DNA from: Undibacterium sp. KW1
GTDB taxonomy: Bacteria; Pseudomonadota; Gammaproteobacteria; Burkholderiales; Burkholderiaceae_D
DNA length: 64,000 nt
Reading direction: 5' to 3'
Assembly (NCBI RefSeq): GCF_009937955.1
Contig: NZ_AP018439.1
Coordinates: forward strand, 5,394,001 to 5,458,000
The notes below the pieces were generated by a model. The model ran no database searches. It saw only the letters and a list, made by a program, of their open reading frames with translations, and was not told the origin of the DNA. The position numbers and the translations under genes were made by a program. Every line of letters starts with the position of its first letter. Position 1 is the first letter of the stretch. This document shows positions 27,895 to 37,722 of this stretch, in pieces.

Positions 27895-29010
27895 TTAGTC
27901 TTTTAAATCAAAGCTGACCTGTCGCTCACGCAAGGCTTTGGCATGGCGGTGACGTGCCCGCAAACGTGGGTTGGTAATCACACTCCCTACTGTCTCACCC
28001 ACCACCATGGCAATGCCCAGTATAGGCAATACCAGCATCAGGCCGGCGATACCGGCCAGTTCACCACCGACGAAAATCATCAGCACAGAAATGAGCGGAT
28101 GCATATGCAAGCTGCGGCCCAGGGTCATGGGCATGAAGATGAAATCATCGAGCAGGCGCACCGTGATGAAGACGGCAATCGCGCCATACGCCAGCAAGGG
28201 AGTGTCAGGTGCGTCAGTAGCCGCCACCAGCACCACCATGATGCAACCCAGCACAGAACCAACAAAAGGCACCCATGCGAGAATGGCTGATATCAACGCC
28301 AGTGTGAATGGTGCTGATATGCCGATAGACCACAGACCAAGCGCCAGTATGAGAGTATCGATCACCGTCAGTTTCAACAAGCCCTGGAAGTAACGGCGCG
28401 CAGTCTGGCCAATTTCATGCATGAGAAACAGGGTTTCTTCAAAAAAAGCATTCGGCACAGCACGTGCCAGAAATTGCTTGAACTTGCGGCCATCACGCAA
28501 GAAAAAGAAAGTCAGGAAAGGGGTCAGAAAAAACGCCGGCAATACTCCGGCCATGGAAACCAGGATGTTGGCAACATATTGCTGGGCAAAATTATCGGTA
28601 TTACTCGCCATCCATGCATTCACTGATTCGCTCGCATGCGCCTTGCGGAGTATGGAAAAATTTTCTTCCATGGTCTGCATGGAATTGTGCACGAAACGTA
28701 TCCCGCCATCGACATAATGCGAGAACATGTCTTGCAAAGATCCTGCACGCAAAGTGAATTTATTAATGATGTAGGCCAGTGCCAAAGCCAGAGCAATAAA
28801 AAAAATACCGCCAACCAGGGTAGCTGCCAACTCACGCGGCAAACCCAGCAAACTCAGGCGTGCCACTGCAGGTACGAGGATGTAATACAGTATCATCGCA
28901 AACATGAACGGTATCAGCAGCCACAAGACCTTGGGCAATAAAAATAGCAGCGCGCAAGTGGAAGCCAGTACACATAGCCATACAATGGGGCCAGATTGAC
29001 GCTGGTTCAC
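27895..29010 (-). CDS. AI-2E/PerM-family transporter
   Basis: A 371-residue inner-membrane protein of the AI-2E transporter (formerly UPF0118) family with seven or eight transmembrane segments. Hydrophobic blocks occur at the N-terminus (WLCVLASTCALLFLLPKVLWLLIPFMFAM, in pieces), in the middle (FFLTPFLTFFFLRDGRKF) and in the C-terminal half (GIAGLMLVLPILGIAMVVGE). Members export quorum-signal-like molecules or act as ion antiporters; the substrate is not known. It starts at a GTG that overlaps the stop of the upstream cNMP-binding gene (GTGA), so the two proteins are made together. Confidence 0.82.
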   Translation of the reverse strand: MNQRQSGPIVWLCVLASTCALLFLLPKVLWLLIPFMFAMILYYILVPAVARLSLLGLPRELAATLVGGIFFIALALALAYIINKFTLRAGSLQDMFSHYVDGGIRFVHNSMQTMEENFSILRKAHASESVNAWMASNTDNFAQQYVANILVSMAGVLPAFFLTPFLTFFFLRDGRKFKQFLARAVPNAFFEETLFLMHEIGQTARRYFQGLLKLTVIDTLILALGLWSIGISAPFTLALISAILAWVPFVGSVLGCIMVVLVAATDAPDTPLLAYGAIAVFITVRLLDDFIFMPMTLGRSLHMHPLISVLMIFVGGELAGIAGLMLVLPILGIAMVVGETVGSVITNPRLRARHRHAKALRERQVSFDLKD

Positions 29011-29528
29011 AAGGCCTCACTACGCGAAACATCATCGAGGGAATCACGCAGGCGGCGGCTGTTCAGCCTGGCCAGTTCCAGCGAAATTTTATAGCCAATG
29101 ACGGCATTGGTTTCCAGTAAAGAGCTGAAGTCAGCACGGAAAAATACCGCGACCTCGCAATTCTCTGCTGCCTTGGCCTGCGCGCTGCGCGGAGAATTAT
29201 CCAGCAAGGCTACGTCACCGAAAAAATTGCCCTCGGTCAGATTGGCAATGAACTCATCACCATGCTCGCGCCTGCGGTTGATACTGACTACGCCGGACAG
29301 GATGATGTACAAGGCCTGCCCTTCCTCACCCTCATCGAAGATGATTTCATTGGCAAGATACTGCCTGTCGTGCAACATGCCATCAATAATTTTCAGCTCA
29401 CGCGGACTCAGGGTGGCGAACAATGACATACCTGACAAGCGTTGCAGGCGATAAGAAGTGGGGGTTGTCTTATCCAGGTGAGTGTCATGTGTATCCTTTT
29501 TTATTCTTGGTAACAGAGCAATCTGCAA
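29007..29528 (-). CDS. Stand-alone cyclic-nucleotide-binding-domain protein
   Basis: A 173-residue protein consisting of a cNMP-binding fold and a short C-terminal helix with no helix-turn-helix, so it is not a Crp-type transcription factor. The phosphate-binding cassette is visible as NFFGDVALLDNSPRSAQAKA, where the usual E is replaced by D, and the arginine that binds the cyclic phosphate is kept. The beta-barrel start is IFDEGEEGQALYIILSG. The four-base overlap with the AI-2E-type permease gene suggests that it regulates or attaches to this permease, as a soluble sensor subunit. Ligand is not proven. Confidence 0.78.
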   Translation of the reverse strand: MQIALLPRIKKDTHDTHLDKTTPTSYRLQRLSGMSLFATLSPRELKIIDGMLHDRQYLANEIIFDEGEEGQALYIILSGVVSINRRREHGDEFIANLTEGNFFGDVALLDNSPRSAQAKAAENCEVAVFFRADFSSLLETNAVIGYKISLELARLNSRRLRDSLDDVSRSEAL

Positions 29529-29633
29529 TTATGCTGCACCCGACGGCCCTTGCCCATGAAAATCTCATGCATCGTATCCAAGTAGCACAATGAAAGCGTA
29601 GATATTATCACCACAAATCCCGCAAAAACACTT

Positions 29634-30569
29634 TCACATTTGTTTTCCGCGCCCAGACACCGCATTCGCGACATGCTTCAAAATGGCAGGATGCCAATCG
29701 CGCTGATTTGCCAATACAGCCAGCAAGATCATGACCATGCCCAGCAATTGCCAGGCACTCAGTACAGTTGCAAAAAACAGCACATCAACCAGCAAGGCCA
29801 CCAGCGGATAAATAAAGGACAAGGTAGCAATACTCGTTGCTGGCAATTTTTGAAAAGCATCGTACATGAGTTTATACATCAACCCGGTATGGACAAAGCC
29901 CAGCAGCAATAAACTGCCCCAGCTTTGCCAATGCCAGCTCCAGTTTGATAAATCTGCCATCGGTGCCAATACCACGGCACCCGTCAGCAACTGTAATCCT
30001 GCAATCTGCGCCGGGACTATGCCTTGCAGCTTACGCGTCGCCAGGGTAGCGAAGGCATACAGTAAGGCTGCCAGCAAAGCCAACCCGGCACCTGCCAGTG
30101 CCTGACTAACATGTCCGTCAGCATTGCGCAGGAAATCATGCCGGATATCCAGACCAGAACTAAGCACCACGCCAACAAAAGCCAGTAACAGGAAAGGCAG
30201 CTTGCGCCAGATCTGCCCATCTCTTTGCGTGATGGCCAGCAAGATCAGTAAAAAGAAGGGTTGTACATGATAGACCACCGTGGCGATGGAAATACTGCTG
30301 AGCCTGTAGGCAGAAAACAGGCATAGCCAGTTGATGATAAGGGCTGCGGCTCCCAGCAATAGCCACTTCACTTGCCTGGCATTCAAATTCTGCCAGCCGC
30401 CTTGCCAGTACAGCAAGGCCAACAGGCTAAGCCCGCCAATCAGACAGCGTAACAACACCACCGTCATTGCTGGTTGCCCGCTGGCCAATACGAACAGACC
30501 TATGGTGCCGGACAATGACATTGCCACTACCATTTGCCATTTGCCGGAATTACCAGAGTTGCTATTCAT
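29634..30569 (-). CDS. EamA-family (DMT) exporter
   Basis: A 311-residue inner-membrane protein with ten hydrophobic segments in two EamA repeats, the drug/metabolite transporter layout. The start MNSNSGNSGKW at 30569 is preceded by AGGCGGAT; the alternative 31 codons upstream adds a soluble, non-conserved lead. Such proteins export amino acids, nucleosides or other small metabolites. It is divergent from a LysR-type regulator 117 bases away, which most likely controls it. Confidence 0.8.
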   Translation of the reverse strand: MNSNSGNSGKWQMVVAMSLSGTIGLFVLASGQPAMTVVLLRCLIGGLSLLALLYWQGGWQNLNARQVKWLLLGAAALIINWLCLFSAYRLSSISIATVVYHVQPFFLLILLAITQRDGQIWRKLPFLLLAFVGVVLSSGLDIRHDFLRNADGHVSQALAGAGLALLAALLYAFATLATRKLQGIVPAQIAGLQLLTGAVVLAPMADLSNWSWHWQSWGSLLLLGFVHTGLMYKLMYDAFQKLPATSIATLSFIYPLVALLVDVLFFATVLSAWQLLGMVMILLAVLANQRDWHPAILKHVANAVSGRGKQM

Positions 30570-30685
30570 CGTATCCGCCTGCTTCTGATTTAAGTTGCCT
30601 CCATTATCGACAAGCTGACACTCTTCAACAATACGCATAAAATACAAAGGATTATTGCTCATGGAGCAAAAGCAAAAGGATATGC

Positions 30686-31591
30686 GTGATGGAAATGCTC
30701 AATGAGATGGCGATCTTTGCCCAAGTCGTGGAAAGTGGCAGTTTTTCAGCGGCGGCCCGGCAATTAGGCGTAAATACCTCAGCTATCAGCCGCCACATCA
30801 CCCGGCTGGAAGCGCATATGGGTGGCAGGCTATTGCAAAGAACCACGCGCTCATTTTCCCTGACCGAGCTGGGGCAGGAAGTGCTGACCGGCAGCAGGCG
30901 TATCTTGCAGGCAGCACGTGAAACCCATGCGCTGGCAGGCACTTACAGCCAGCATCCCAGCGGCGTGATACGTGTGACTGCCCCTGTGGTACTTGGCGAA
31001 GTCTGGCTGGCGCCCTTGCTACCGGCCTTTCTGGATGCCTATCCCGATGTATCTGTGCGCTTGACGCTGATAGACAGTACCCTGGACCTCATTGATGAAG
31101 GTGTCGATCTGGCGATACGTATTTCTCGCGAACTGGCACCCGGTCTGGCAGCCCGGCCATTGGGCAAGATGCGTTATGTATTGGTGGCTACGCCGGATTA
31201 TCTGCAACAGTCTGGCCGTCCCGCTGAACCTGATGAATTAACGACACATCGCTGCATTTATCTGGGCTATGGCAGCTTTGGTGATCACTGGAGCATGCAA
31301 AAAGGCAAGCAGCAATGCAATGTACAAATCCCGGCGCGACTGACTATCAACAATAGTTCAGCAATACTCGCTGCCACCCTGGCTGGTGGTGGCATAGGCC
31401 TGGTCCCGGACTTTACGGCACGCGCTGCCATTGCCGCGAAACAGGTGGAAGTTGTTTTACCTGATTGGGAATTTTGCGCGCCTTATACTGGCAATATTTA
31501 TGCGGTATATACGCCAGGCAAACATCTGGCCTTGAAAGTCAGGGGCTTCATCGATTATCTGCTACAGACACAAAACTCATCGGCCTCATAA
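30686..31591 (+). CDS. LysR-family transcriptional regulator
   Basis: A 301-residue LysR-type regulator. The N-terminal winged helix is MAIFAQVVESGSFSAAARQLGVN, TSAISRHITRLEAHMGG, and the C-terminal part is a two-lobe effector-binding domain (IRVTAPVVLGEVWLAPLLPAFLDAYPDVSVRL, split at residue 100). An AAGGA site precedes both the GTG at 30686 and the ATG at 30689; either may be the start. It is divergent from the EamA exporter gene, the classical LysR arrangement, and is more like the CrgA/AaeR group that controls efflux or aromatic metabolism. Confidence 0.88.
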   Translation: MMEMLNEMAIFAQVVESGSFSAAARQLGVNTSAISRHITRLEAHMGGRLLQRTTRSFSLTELGQEVLTGSRRILQAARETHALAGTYSQHPSGVIRVTAPVVLGEVWLAPLLPAFLDAYPDVSVRLTLIDSTLDLIDEGVDLAIRISRELAPGLAARPLGKMRYVLVATPDYLQQSGRPAEPDELTTHRCIYLGYGSFGDHWSMQKGKQQCNVQIPARLTINNSSAILAATLAGGGIGLVPDFTARAAIAAKQVEVVLPDWEFCAPYTGNIYAVYTPGKHLALKVRGFIDYLLQTQNSSAS

Positions 31592-31738
31592 CCTAAACAT
31601 AATGCACATTTCGACTATGCAATCTTGATTTTCTTCATAGGTCAATAACGCATAAGGTAAGCTGGATTTGTTCGTGTACGCGCATAAGGAGCAATGTAAT
31701 ACTGATTTTTCAAATTATTTTGATAGATCAGGTTTGCC

Positions 31739-32950
31739 ATGCCTTTTGCTCTCCACAGCCGCGTTACACCTACTTCTTCGTCAGATCAGCAAGAAGATGC
31801 TCTGGCTATCGCGAGTGCTTTGGCTGATCAACTGGCCAGCACCGCCGTAGCACGTGACCGCGCAGGCGGGCATGCGCAACAAGAGCGCGAATGGATACGT
31901 ACCTCTGGCTTGTTGACACTCTCCATCCCGGTAGAATTTGGTGGCCAGGGTGCGGACTGGCCTCTGGTGTTTCAGGTGATACGCCTGCTCGCCAAGGCCG
32001 ACAGCGCACTTGCCCATGTGTTCGCTTTTCATCATTTGCAACTCGCTGGCATACAGCTGTATGGCAATGCGCAGCAACAGCGCCGCTTGCTGGCAGCGAC
32101 AGTAGAACAAAGACTTTTCTGGGGGAATGCCCTTAACCCTCTGGACAAGCGCACCACGGCAACAAGGACGGATGGCGGTTATATCCTGCATGGCATCAAG
32201 AGTTTTTCATCTGGCTCTGTGGGTGCAGAATGGCTGACCATCTCGGCCTGGGATGAGCAAACTCAAAGTGCCCTGATCGCCGCAGTGCCCACAAGTCAAA
32301 AAGGTATCTCGGTACAAGCCGACTGGGATGCCTTTGGTCAAAAGCAGACGGATAGTGGCAATGTGCATTTTGAAAATGTCTTCTTGCCTGCTGATCTGGT
32401 GTTGCAAGCGCCAGCAACAATACCCACTGCGCAGGCAACACTGCGCTCGCAAGTTGCACAGCTCATCATGACGAATCTGTACCTGGGCATAGGCCTGGGT
32501 GCCTTTGATGCTGCCCGCCAATATACGCAAGAACAGGCCAGAGCATGGTTTGCTGCAGGCGTGGATAAAGCCACGGACGACCCTTACATACAACACCGAT
32601 ATGGGGAACTGTGGTTGCTATTGCGCCCGGCAGTTGCCCTCGCAGACCAGGCTGCAGCGAACCTGGAAAAAGCTTTTCGCCAGGGACCGCTGGTCACGGC
32701 AGAAACCCGCGGCGAAGTGGCGATTGCCGTGGTAGAAGCAAAGTGCCTGGCGCACCGCGCTGGTATAGAAGTCAGCTCGCAAATGTTTGAACTGACTGGC
32801 GCCCGTTCCACCTCGGCACGCTATGGCTATGACAGGTTCTGGCGCAAAGTCAGGGTACATACCCTGCATGACCCCATCGATTACAAATTGCGTGACCTGG
32901 GTCGTTATGTATTGAATGGCAGCTTTCCTGAACCTACTGCATATTCTTGA
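31739..32950 (+). CDS. Acyl-CoA-dehydrogenase-fold oxidoreductase of sulfur acquisition (SfnB/DszC-like)
   Basis: A 403-residue flavoprotein of the acyl-CoA dehydrogenase fold, most like the SfnB/DszC branch that oxidises organosulfur compounds using reduced flavin. The N-terminal helical domain has VEFGGQGADWPLVFQVIR, the middle beta-domain includes LHGIKSFSSGS and DAFGQKQTDSG, and the C-terminal helices include a VSSQMFELTGARST segment. The general-base glutamate of true acyl-CoA dehydrogenases is not evident. It is the first gene of an eight-gene rightward run with two ABC importers and a DszA-like monooxygenase, which is the reason for the sulfur assignment. Confidence 0.78.
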   Translation: MPFALHSRVTPTSSSDQQEDALAIASALADQLASTAVARDRAGGHAQQEREWIRTSGLLTLSIPVEFGGQGADWPLVFQVIRLLAKADSALAHVFAFHHLQLAGIQLYGNAQQQRRLLAATVEQRLFWGNALNPLDKRTTATRTDGGYILHGIKSFSSGSVGAEWLTISAWDEQTQSALIAAVPTSQKGISVQADWDAFGQKQTDSGNVHFENVFLPADLVLQAPATIPTAQATLRSQVAQLIMTNLYLGIGLGAFDAARQYTQEQARAWFAAGVDKATDDPYIQHRYGELWLLLRPAVALADQAAANLEKAFRQGPLVTAETRGEVAIAVVEAKCLAHRAGIEVSSQMFELTGARSTSARYGYDRFWRKVRVHTLHDPIDYKLRDLGRYVLNGSFPEPTAYS

Positions 32951-32962
32951 TCGGCAATAAAC

Positions 32963-33760
32963 GTGAGCACACCTCTTATACAAATACAGTCTGTCAGCAA
33001 GGCTTTCGCTCTGCCGGATGGCAAGACTTTTCATGCAGTCAAATCTGTCAGTCTCGATATTGAACAAGGCGATATCTTTGGCCTGATAGGCAAGAGTGGC
33101 GCTGGTAAATCAACATTGCTGCGTTTGATCAATTTGCTGGAGCGTCCAGATAGCGGTGCGGTCATCGTCGCCGCTCAGGAACTAACCAAGCTGGGTAAAA
33201 AAGAACTGCGCGTCGCCAGACAAAACATAGGCATGATTTTCCAGCAATTCAATCTCTTGCAAAACGCCAGCGTATTTGAAAATTTCGCTTTCCCGTTGAG
33301 AATACACACGAAGCAAAGCAGGCAAGAAATCGCCGCGCGTGTTGCGGAATGCCTGGACATCGTCGGTCTTTCCAATAAGTCAGGCAGCTATCCGGCCCAA
33401 TTGTCTGGCGGACAAAAACAGCGTGTCGCAATTGCACGTGCGCTGGCCAGCAAACCCAATGTGGTCTTGTGCGATGAACCCACCTCTGCACTGGATGCAG
33501 AAACCACGCGCGAAGTGCTGGATACCCTGCGTGATATCAATCAGCGACTGGGTGTCACTATCGTCATTGTCAGCCATGAGCTATCGGTGCTCAGTACCAT
33601 CTGCAACAAGGTAGCCGTCATCGAAGACGGAGAAATTGCCGAGAGTTTTTCATTGGCTGATACCGGCATCCTGCGCAAGACTGCGCTCGGTCGCGAGCTG
33701 GCTTTTCATGGTCAGGAGAATGGTAGCAATCCACAGTGGAAGGAATTAAGCCATGTTTGA
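32963..33760 (+). CDS. metN: MetN-type ABC transporter ATP-binding protein
   Basis: A 265-residue ABC ATPase. Walker A is [15 protein letters not shown], the Q-loop is [22 protein letters not shown], a MetN-type segment, the signature is [15 protein letters not shown] and Walker B is [12 protein letters not shown]. At 265 residues it lacks the C-terminal NIL ligand-sensing domain of E. coli MetN (about 343 residues). It therefore probably escapes allosteric inhibition by methionine. The GTG start is 12 bases after the previous gene. Substrate may be methionine or another organosulfur compound. Confidence 0.82.
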   Translation: MSTPLIQIQSVSKAFALPDGKTFHAVKSVSLDIEQGDIFGLIGKSGAGKSTLLRLINLLERPDSGAVIVAAQELTKLGKKELRVARQNIGMIFQQFNLLQNASVFENFAFPLRIHTKQSRQEIAARVAECLDIVGLSNKSGSYPAQLSGGQKQRVAIARALASKPNVVLCDEPTSALDAETTREVLDTLRDINQRLGVTIVIVSHELSVLSTICNKVAVIEDGEIAESFSLADTGILRKTALGRELAFHGQENGSNPQWKELSHV

Positions 33761-34415
33761 AAATCTGATTGCATTATTACCTGAGTTGGGTACAGCCGCA
33801 TTGCAGACTTTTACCATGCTGGCCATAGGCCTGAGTGCGGCCGTGCTAATCGGTGGCCCGCTGGGTGTTTTGCTTTTTCTTGTGGGAGATGGACAATCGC
33901 TGCAAAACCGTCCGCTGGCAGTTTTCCTGGGCTGGCTGGTGAATACCATACGCTCCTTCCCCTTCATTATCTTGCTGGTGGCGCTGGTGCCATTCACACG
34001 GTTTATAGTCGGCACCTCGATAGGCCCGCTGGCGGCAGCGGTGCCTTTGTCGATTGCGGCCATCCCCTATTTCGCCCGCCTGGTAGAACAAAGTTTTCGT
34101 GAAGTGCCGCGCGGCGTGATTGAAGCCGCGCATGCGATGGGTGCGTCTGAGTTGCAAATCATTCTCCGCGTCTTGCTGGTGGAAGCGCGCAGCGGCCTGG
34201 TGTTGGCACTGACTGTCTTGGCGATCAGTTTCCTGTCTTACTCTGCTGTTGCCGGTGTGGTTGGTGGCGGTGGCATAGGTGACCTGGCAATACGCTACGG
34301 CTATTACCGCTTCCAGACCGACGTCATGTTCATCACGGTTGCCCTGCTCATTGCACTGGTGCAGATCATACAGTTCACGGGCAACCGCATTGCCCGCCAT
34401 ATCGATAAACGCTAA
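33753..34415 (+). CDS. metI: MetI-type ABC transporter permease
   Basis: A 220-residue permease with five transmembrane segments, the MetI pattern. The EAA loop is FREVPRGVIEAAHAMGASELQIILRVLL, and IRSFPFIILLVALVPFTRFIVGTSIG is a hallmark MetI stretch. It overlaps metN by eight bases and is followed 26 bases later by the binding-protein gene. Together they form a complete methionine-type importer in the inner membrane. Confidence 0.88.
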   Translation: MFENLIALLPELGTAALQTFTMLAIGLSAAVLIGGPLGVLLFLVGDGQSLQNRPLAVFLGWLVNTIRSFPFIILLVALVPFTRFIVGTSIGPLAAAVPLSIAAIPYFARLVEQSFREVPRGVIEAAHAMGASELQIILRVLLVEARSGLVLALTVLAISFLSYSAVAGVVGGGGIGDLAIRYGYYRFQTDVMFITVALLIALVQIIQFTGNRIARHIDKR

Positions 34416-34441
34416 TTCTATATTTTAAAAAGGCCCCTCTC

Positions 34442-35272
34442 ATGCATCGTCGCCCATTCCTGCTAGCCACACTGACTCTTGCCCTCGCCACTACCTTGAC
34501 TGGCTCAGCATTTGCAAAAGACCCTAAAGAACTGGTGATAGGTACCAGTGCCGGCCCCTATGCAGATCAGGTCAAACTGGGTATCAAACCCATACTGGAA
34601 AAACAGGGTTACAAGGTCAAGGTCGTTGAATTCAATGATTACATCCAACCTAACTTTGCACTGGCAGAAGGTTCACTGGATGCCAATGCCTTCCAGCACA
34701 TCATCTATCTGAAGAAATTCTCGACCGACAATAAACTGGCACTGTCAGAATTGATCAAGGTGCCAACTGCGCCGATTGCGATCTACAGCAAAAAGCATAA
34801 GTCCCTGAACGAAGTTAAAGAAGGTACGACAGTTGCCTTGCCCAATGACCCAACCAACCAGGCACGCGCGCTAGTCTTGCTGGATCAACTGGGCTGGATC
34901 AAATTGAAGGCAAATATCGACCCTATCCGTGCATCTGAAAAAGATGTGGCGGACAACCTCAAGAAAATCAAGCTGATACCACTGGAAGCAGCACAACTGC
35001 CACGCTCTCTCGAAGATACTGATTTCTCTTTTGTGAATGGCAATTTTGCACTGGCGTCGGGCTTGAAACTCAATGAAGCACTGGCGCGTGAAAAAATCTC
35101 TGCCAATTATCAAAACCTGGTTGCTATACGTACCGATGACAAGAGCAAACCCTGGGTAAAAGACCTGGAAGCAGCTTACCGTTCAAGAGAATTTCTGGAA
35201 GTGACGAATAAGCATTTCGCCGGTTTCTCCAAGCCTGATTATCAGCAGGCACTTGAAGTCGCAGCCAAATAG
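34442..35272 (+). CDS. metQ: MetQ/NlpA-family substrate-binding protein
   Basis: A 276-residue NlpA/MetQ-family protein with signal peptide MHRRPFLLATLTLALATTL, TGSAFA. There is no lipobox cysteine, so it would be soluble in the periplasm rather than lipid-anchored like E. coli MetQ. Family motifs are LVIGTSAGPYADQVK, NFALAEGSLDANAFQHIIYLKKF and ALPNDPTNQARALVLLDQLG. It probably binds methionine or a related thio compound and feeds the MetNI-type transporter encoded just upstream. Nine bases separate it from the DszA-like monooxygenase gene. Confidence 0.88.
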   Translation: MHRRPFLLATLTLALATTLTGSAFAKDPKELVIGTSAGPYADQVKLGIKPILEKQGYKVKVVEFNDYIQPNFALAEGSLDANAFQHIIYLKKFSTDNKLALSELIKVPTAPIAIYSKKHKSLNEVKEGTTVALPNDPTNQARALVLLDQLGWIKLKANIDPIRASEKDVADNLKKIKLIPLEAAQLPRSLEDTDFSFVNGNFALASGLKLNEALAREKISANYQNLVAIRTDDKSKPWVKDLEAAYRSREFLEVTNKHFAGFSKPDYQQALEVAAK

Positions 35273-35280
35273 ATATTTGT

Positions 35281-36669
35281 ATGAGCAAAAAGCTTATCCG
35301 CTTCAATGCATTCCAGATGAACACTGTCGGACATCAATCGCCCGGCATGTGGCGTCACCCCAGGGATAATAGTCATCGCTATACCAGTGCAGAACATTGG
35401 ACAGAGCTGGCACGCCTGCTCGAAGAAGGCTTGTTTGATGCCATTTTCCTGGCAGATGTGCTGGGTGTATATGACGTATATGCGGGTGATACAGATGCCG
35501 CATTGCGCCATGCGATACAAGTACCGCTGAATGACCCGCTGGCACTGGTGCCACTGATGGCCAGCGTCACCAGGCATCTGGGCTTTGGGGTGACTTGCGC
35601 ACTGACCTATGAGCACCCTTATACCTTTGCGCGACGTATCTCTACGCTGGATCATTTGACGCAGGGGCGCATAGGCTGGAATATCGTGACTGGTTACCTG
35701 GATAGTGCAGCCCGTAACCTGGGCCTGCAAAAACAACTGAGCCATGATGAACGCTATGACCTGGCGGATGAGTACATGGAAGTGGTCTATAAGTTATGGG
35801 AAAAAAGCTGGGATGAGCAGGCTGTGGTGCGCGACAAGGAGCGTGGCATTTATACCGACCCCGCGCATGTGCATGCCATCCACCATCATGGCAAATACTA
35901 CAGCGTGCCCGGCATACATTTGTCCGAACCTTCACCGCAAAGAACACCCCTGTTGTTCCAGGCGGGTAATTTCGCACGTGGCACTGCCTTTGCGGCTCAG
36001 CATGCAGAATGCACTTTCGTCAGCGGCCCCAGCAAGCAGGTCGTTAAACGCTATGTTGATGACACACGCGCGGCGTTGAAAACCGCCGGGCGCGAAGCTG
36101 GCGATGTGTATATCTATGCACAGGCCTTGATCATCACGGCAGAAAGCAGCGAAGCCGCAAAAGCAAAATATCAGGAATATCGCCAGTACATTGATATTGA
36201 GGCTTCACTGGCCTTGCTGTCTGGCTGGACAGGTGTCGATTTCTCGAAGTTACCACTGGATGCAACTATCGATTACATAGAATCTGAAGCAGGCCGCTCT
36301 GCGCTGGCCTCATTCAGTTCTGCTGACCCTGGCAAGAAATGGACAGTACGCGAAGCCGCAGAATTTATCGCCCTCGGTGGCCGTGGCCCTGTGCTAGTTG
36401 GCGATGCAAGGGAAGTGGCTGATCAACTCGAGGCATGGCTGGATGAAACCGGTATTGATGGCTTCAACCTGAGCTTCGCTCTCGCGCATGAAACCATCAG
36501 GGATGTAGTGAAGTTCATCGTGCCGGAATTGCAGGCGCGTGGCCGTTACAAAACCAGTTACAGCGATGGCACTTTGCGCCAGCAGTTATTCCAGCGAGGC
36601 TCACGACTTCCAGAAAACCATATAGGCAGAAATACACATATCAACAATCCGCTGGCTGATGCAGCCTAA
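35281..36669 (+). CDS. NtaA/SnaA/DszA-family FMN-dependent monooxygenase
   Basis: A 462-residue luciferase-like TIM-barrel monooxygenase of the NtaA/SnaA/DszA/SoxA family, which uses FMNH2 to split C-S or C-N bonds. Recognisable blocks are AEHWTELARLLEEGLFDAIFLAD near residue 37, TYEHPYTFARRISTLDHLTQGRIGWNIVTGY near 105 and LLFQAGNFARGTAFAAQHAECTF near 224. It sits between the MetQ-type and SsuA-type binding-protein genes, so the substrate is likely an imported sulfone, sulfonate or thioether. No flavin reductase gene is seen in the operon; reduced FMN must come from another locus. Confidence 0.85.
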   Translation: MSKKLIRFNAFQMNTVGHQSPGMWRHPRDNSHRYTSAEHWTELARLLEEGLFDAIFLADVLGVYDVYAGDTDAALRHAIQVPLNDPLALVPLMASVTRHLGFGVTCALTYEHPYTFARRISTLDHLTQGRIGWNIVTGYLDSAARNLGLQKQLSHDERYDLADEYMEVVYKLWEKSWDEQAVVRDKERGIYTDPAHVHAIHHHGKYYSVPGIHLSEPSPQRTPLLFQAGNFARGTAFAAQHAECTFVSGPSKQVVKRYVDDTRAALKTAGREAGDVYIYAQALIITAESSEAAKAKYQEYRQYIDIEASLALLSGWTGVDFSKLPLDATIDYIESEAGRSALASFSSADPGKKWTVREAAEFIALGGRGPVLVGDAREVADQLEAWLDETGIDGFNLSFALAHETIRDVVKFIVPELQARGRYKTSYSDGTLRQQLFQRGSRLPENHIGRNTHINNPLADAA

Positions 36670-36713
36670 AAGATTGCATCTAATAAAACACAATAACATT
36701 ATCGGGAAACGTC

Positions 36714-37700
36714 ATGAAACGCCGCCATTTTCTACAACTATCTACTGTTGCTGCAACCACTGGCATTGCGAGCTTGCCATCACTCGTTCAGGCTGCATCA
36801 CCGCTCAAGGAATTGCGTCTCGACTATGCCTATTACTCGCCAACCAGTCTGGTGTTGCGCCGCTTTGGCTGGCTAGAAGAAGAATTCAAGGCAGATGGCA
36901 CGAATATCAAATGGGTGCTCAGTGCCGGTAGTAACCGCGCCCTGGAATACCTGAATGCGAATAGCCTGGACATAGGTTCCACTGCGGGACTGGCCGCCTT
37001 GCTGGCCAAGGCGAATGGCAACCCGATCAAGACACCGTATATTTTTTCACGCCCTGAATGGACAGCGCTGGTAGTGCGCAAGGATTCTCCTATCCGCACT
37101 TTGGCAGATTTGAAAGGGAAGAAAGTCGCAGCGACCAAGGGCACTGATCCTTACTTGTTCTTGCTACGCGCCTTGAAGACCGCTGGCCTGAAACGTTCAG
37201 ACATTGAACATGTGGGCTTGCAACATGCCGATGGTCGCGCCGCACTCGAGCAAGGGAAGGCCGATGCATGGGCCGGGCTTGATCCGCATATGGCAGCCAG
37301 TGAACTGGAAGCCAATTCGCGCCTGATTTATCGCAACGTGGCTTTCAATACTTATGGCTTTTTGAATGTGCGTGAAGACTTTCTGAATAACCGCGGCCCC
37401 GAAGTGACACGTGTGTTGCGGGCTTATGAAAAAGCCAGGGCATGGATACGTACTAACCCGACTGAAGCGGCAAAAATTTTGTCCGAAGAAGCCAAGGTCA
37501 GTTTGCCGGTAGCCTTGTTGCAAATCAAATTGCGCAGTGACTTTAGCAATGCCCTGCCATCGAATGAGCATATACAGGCCTTACAGGTAGCAGCACCTAT
37601 TCTGCAAGATGAAGGTCTGGTGAAACCGGGCGTTGATTTGAGCCGTACCATACGCGATCTCGTTGATACTCGTTTTGCCCAGAAGCTGATCACGGTTTAA
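36714..37700 (+). CDS. Aliphatic-sulfonate-type ABC transporter binding protein
   Basis: A 328-residue SsuA-like periplasmic protein. The N-terminus MKRRHFLQLSTVAATTG has a twin-arginine-like RRHFLQ, followed by a hydrophobic stretch and an AxA-type site (VQAAS), so Tat export is possible. The fold motifs include LVLRRFGWLEEEFK, SLDIGSTAGLAALLAKANG and PIRTLADLKGKKVAATKGTDPY, the SsuA-type ligand loop. It precedes an SsuC-type permease and an SsuB-type ATPase, completing a second importer in the same operon. Confidence 0.85.
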   Translation: MKRRHFLQLSTVAATTGIASLPSLVQAASPLKELRLDYAYYSPTSLVLRRFGWLEEEFKADGTNIKWVLSAGSNRALEYLNANSLDIGSTAGLAALLAKANGNPIKTPYIFSRPEWTALVVRKDSPIRTLADLKGKKVAATKGTDPYLFLLRALKTAGLKRSDIEHVGLQHADGRAALEQGKADAWAGLDPHMAASELEANSRLIYRNVAFNTYGFLNVREDFLNNRGPEVTRVLRAYEKARAWIRTNPTEAAKILSEEAKVSLPVALLQIKLRSDFSNALPSNEHIQALQVAAPILQDEGLVKPGVDLSRTIRDLVDTRFAQKLITV

Positions 37701-37722
37701 TCCAGACTAGCGAATCAGCATC

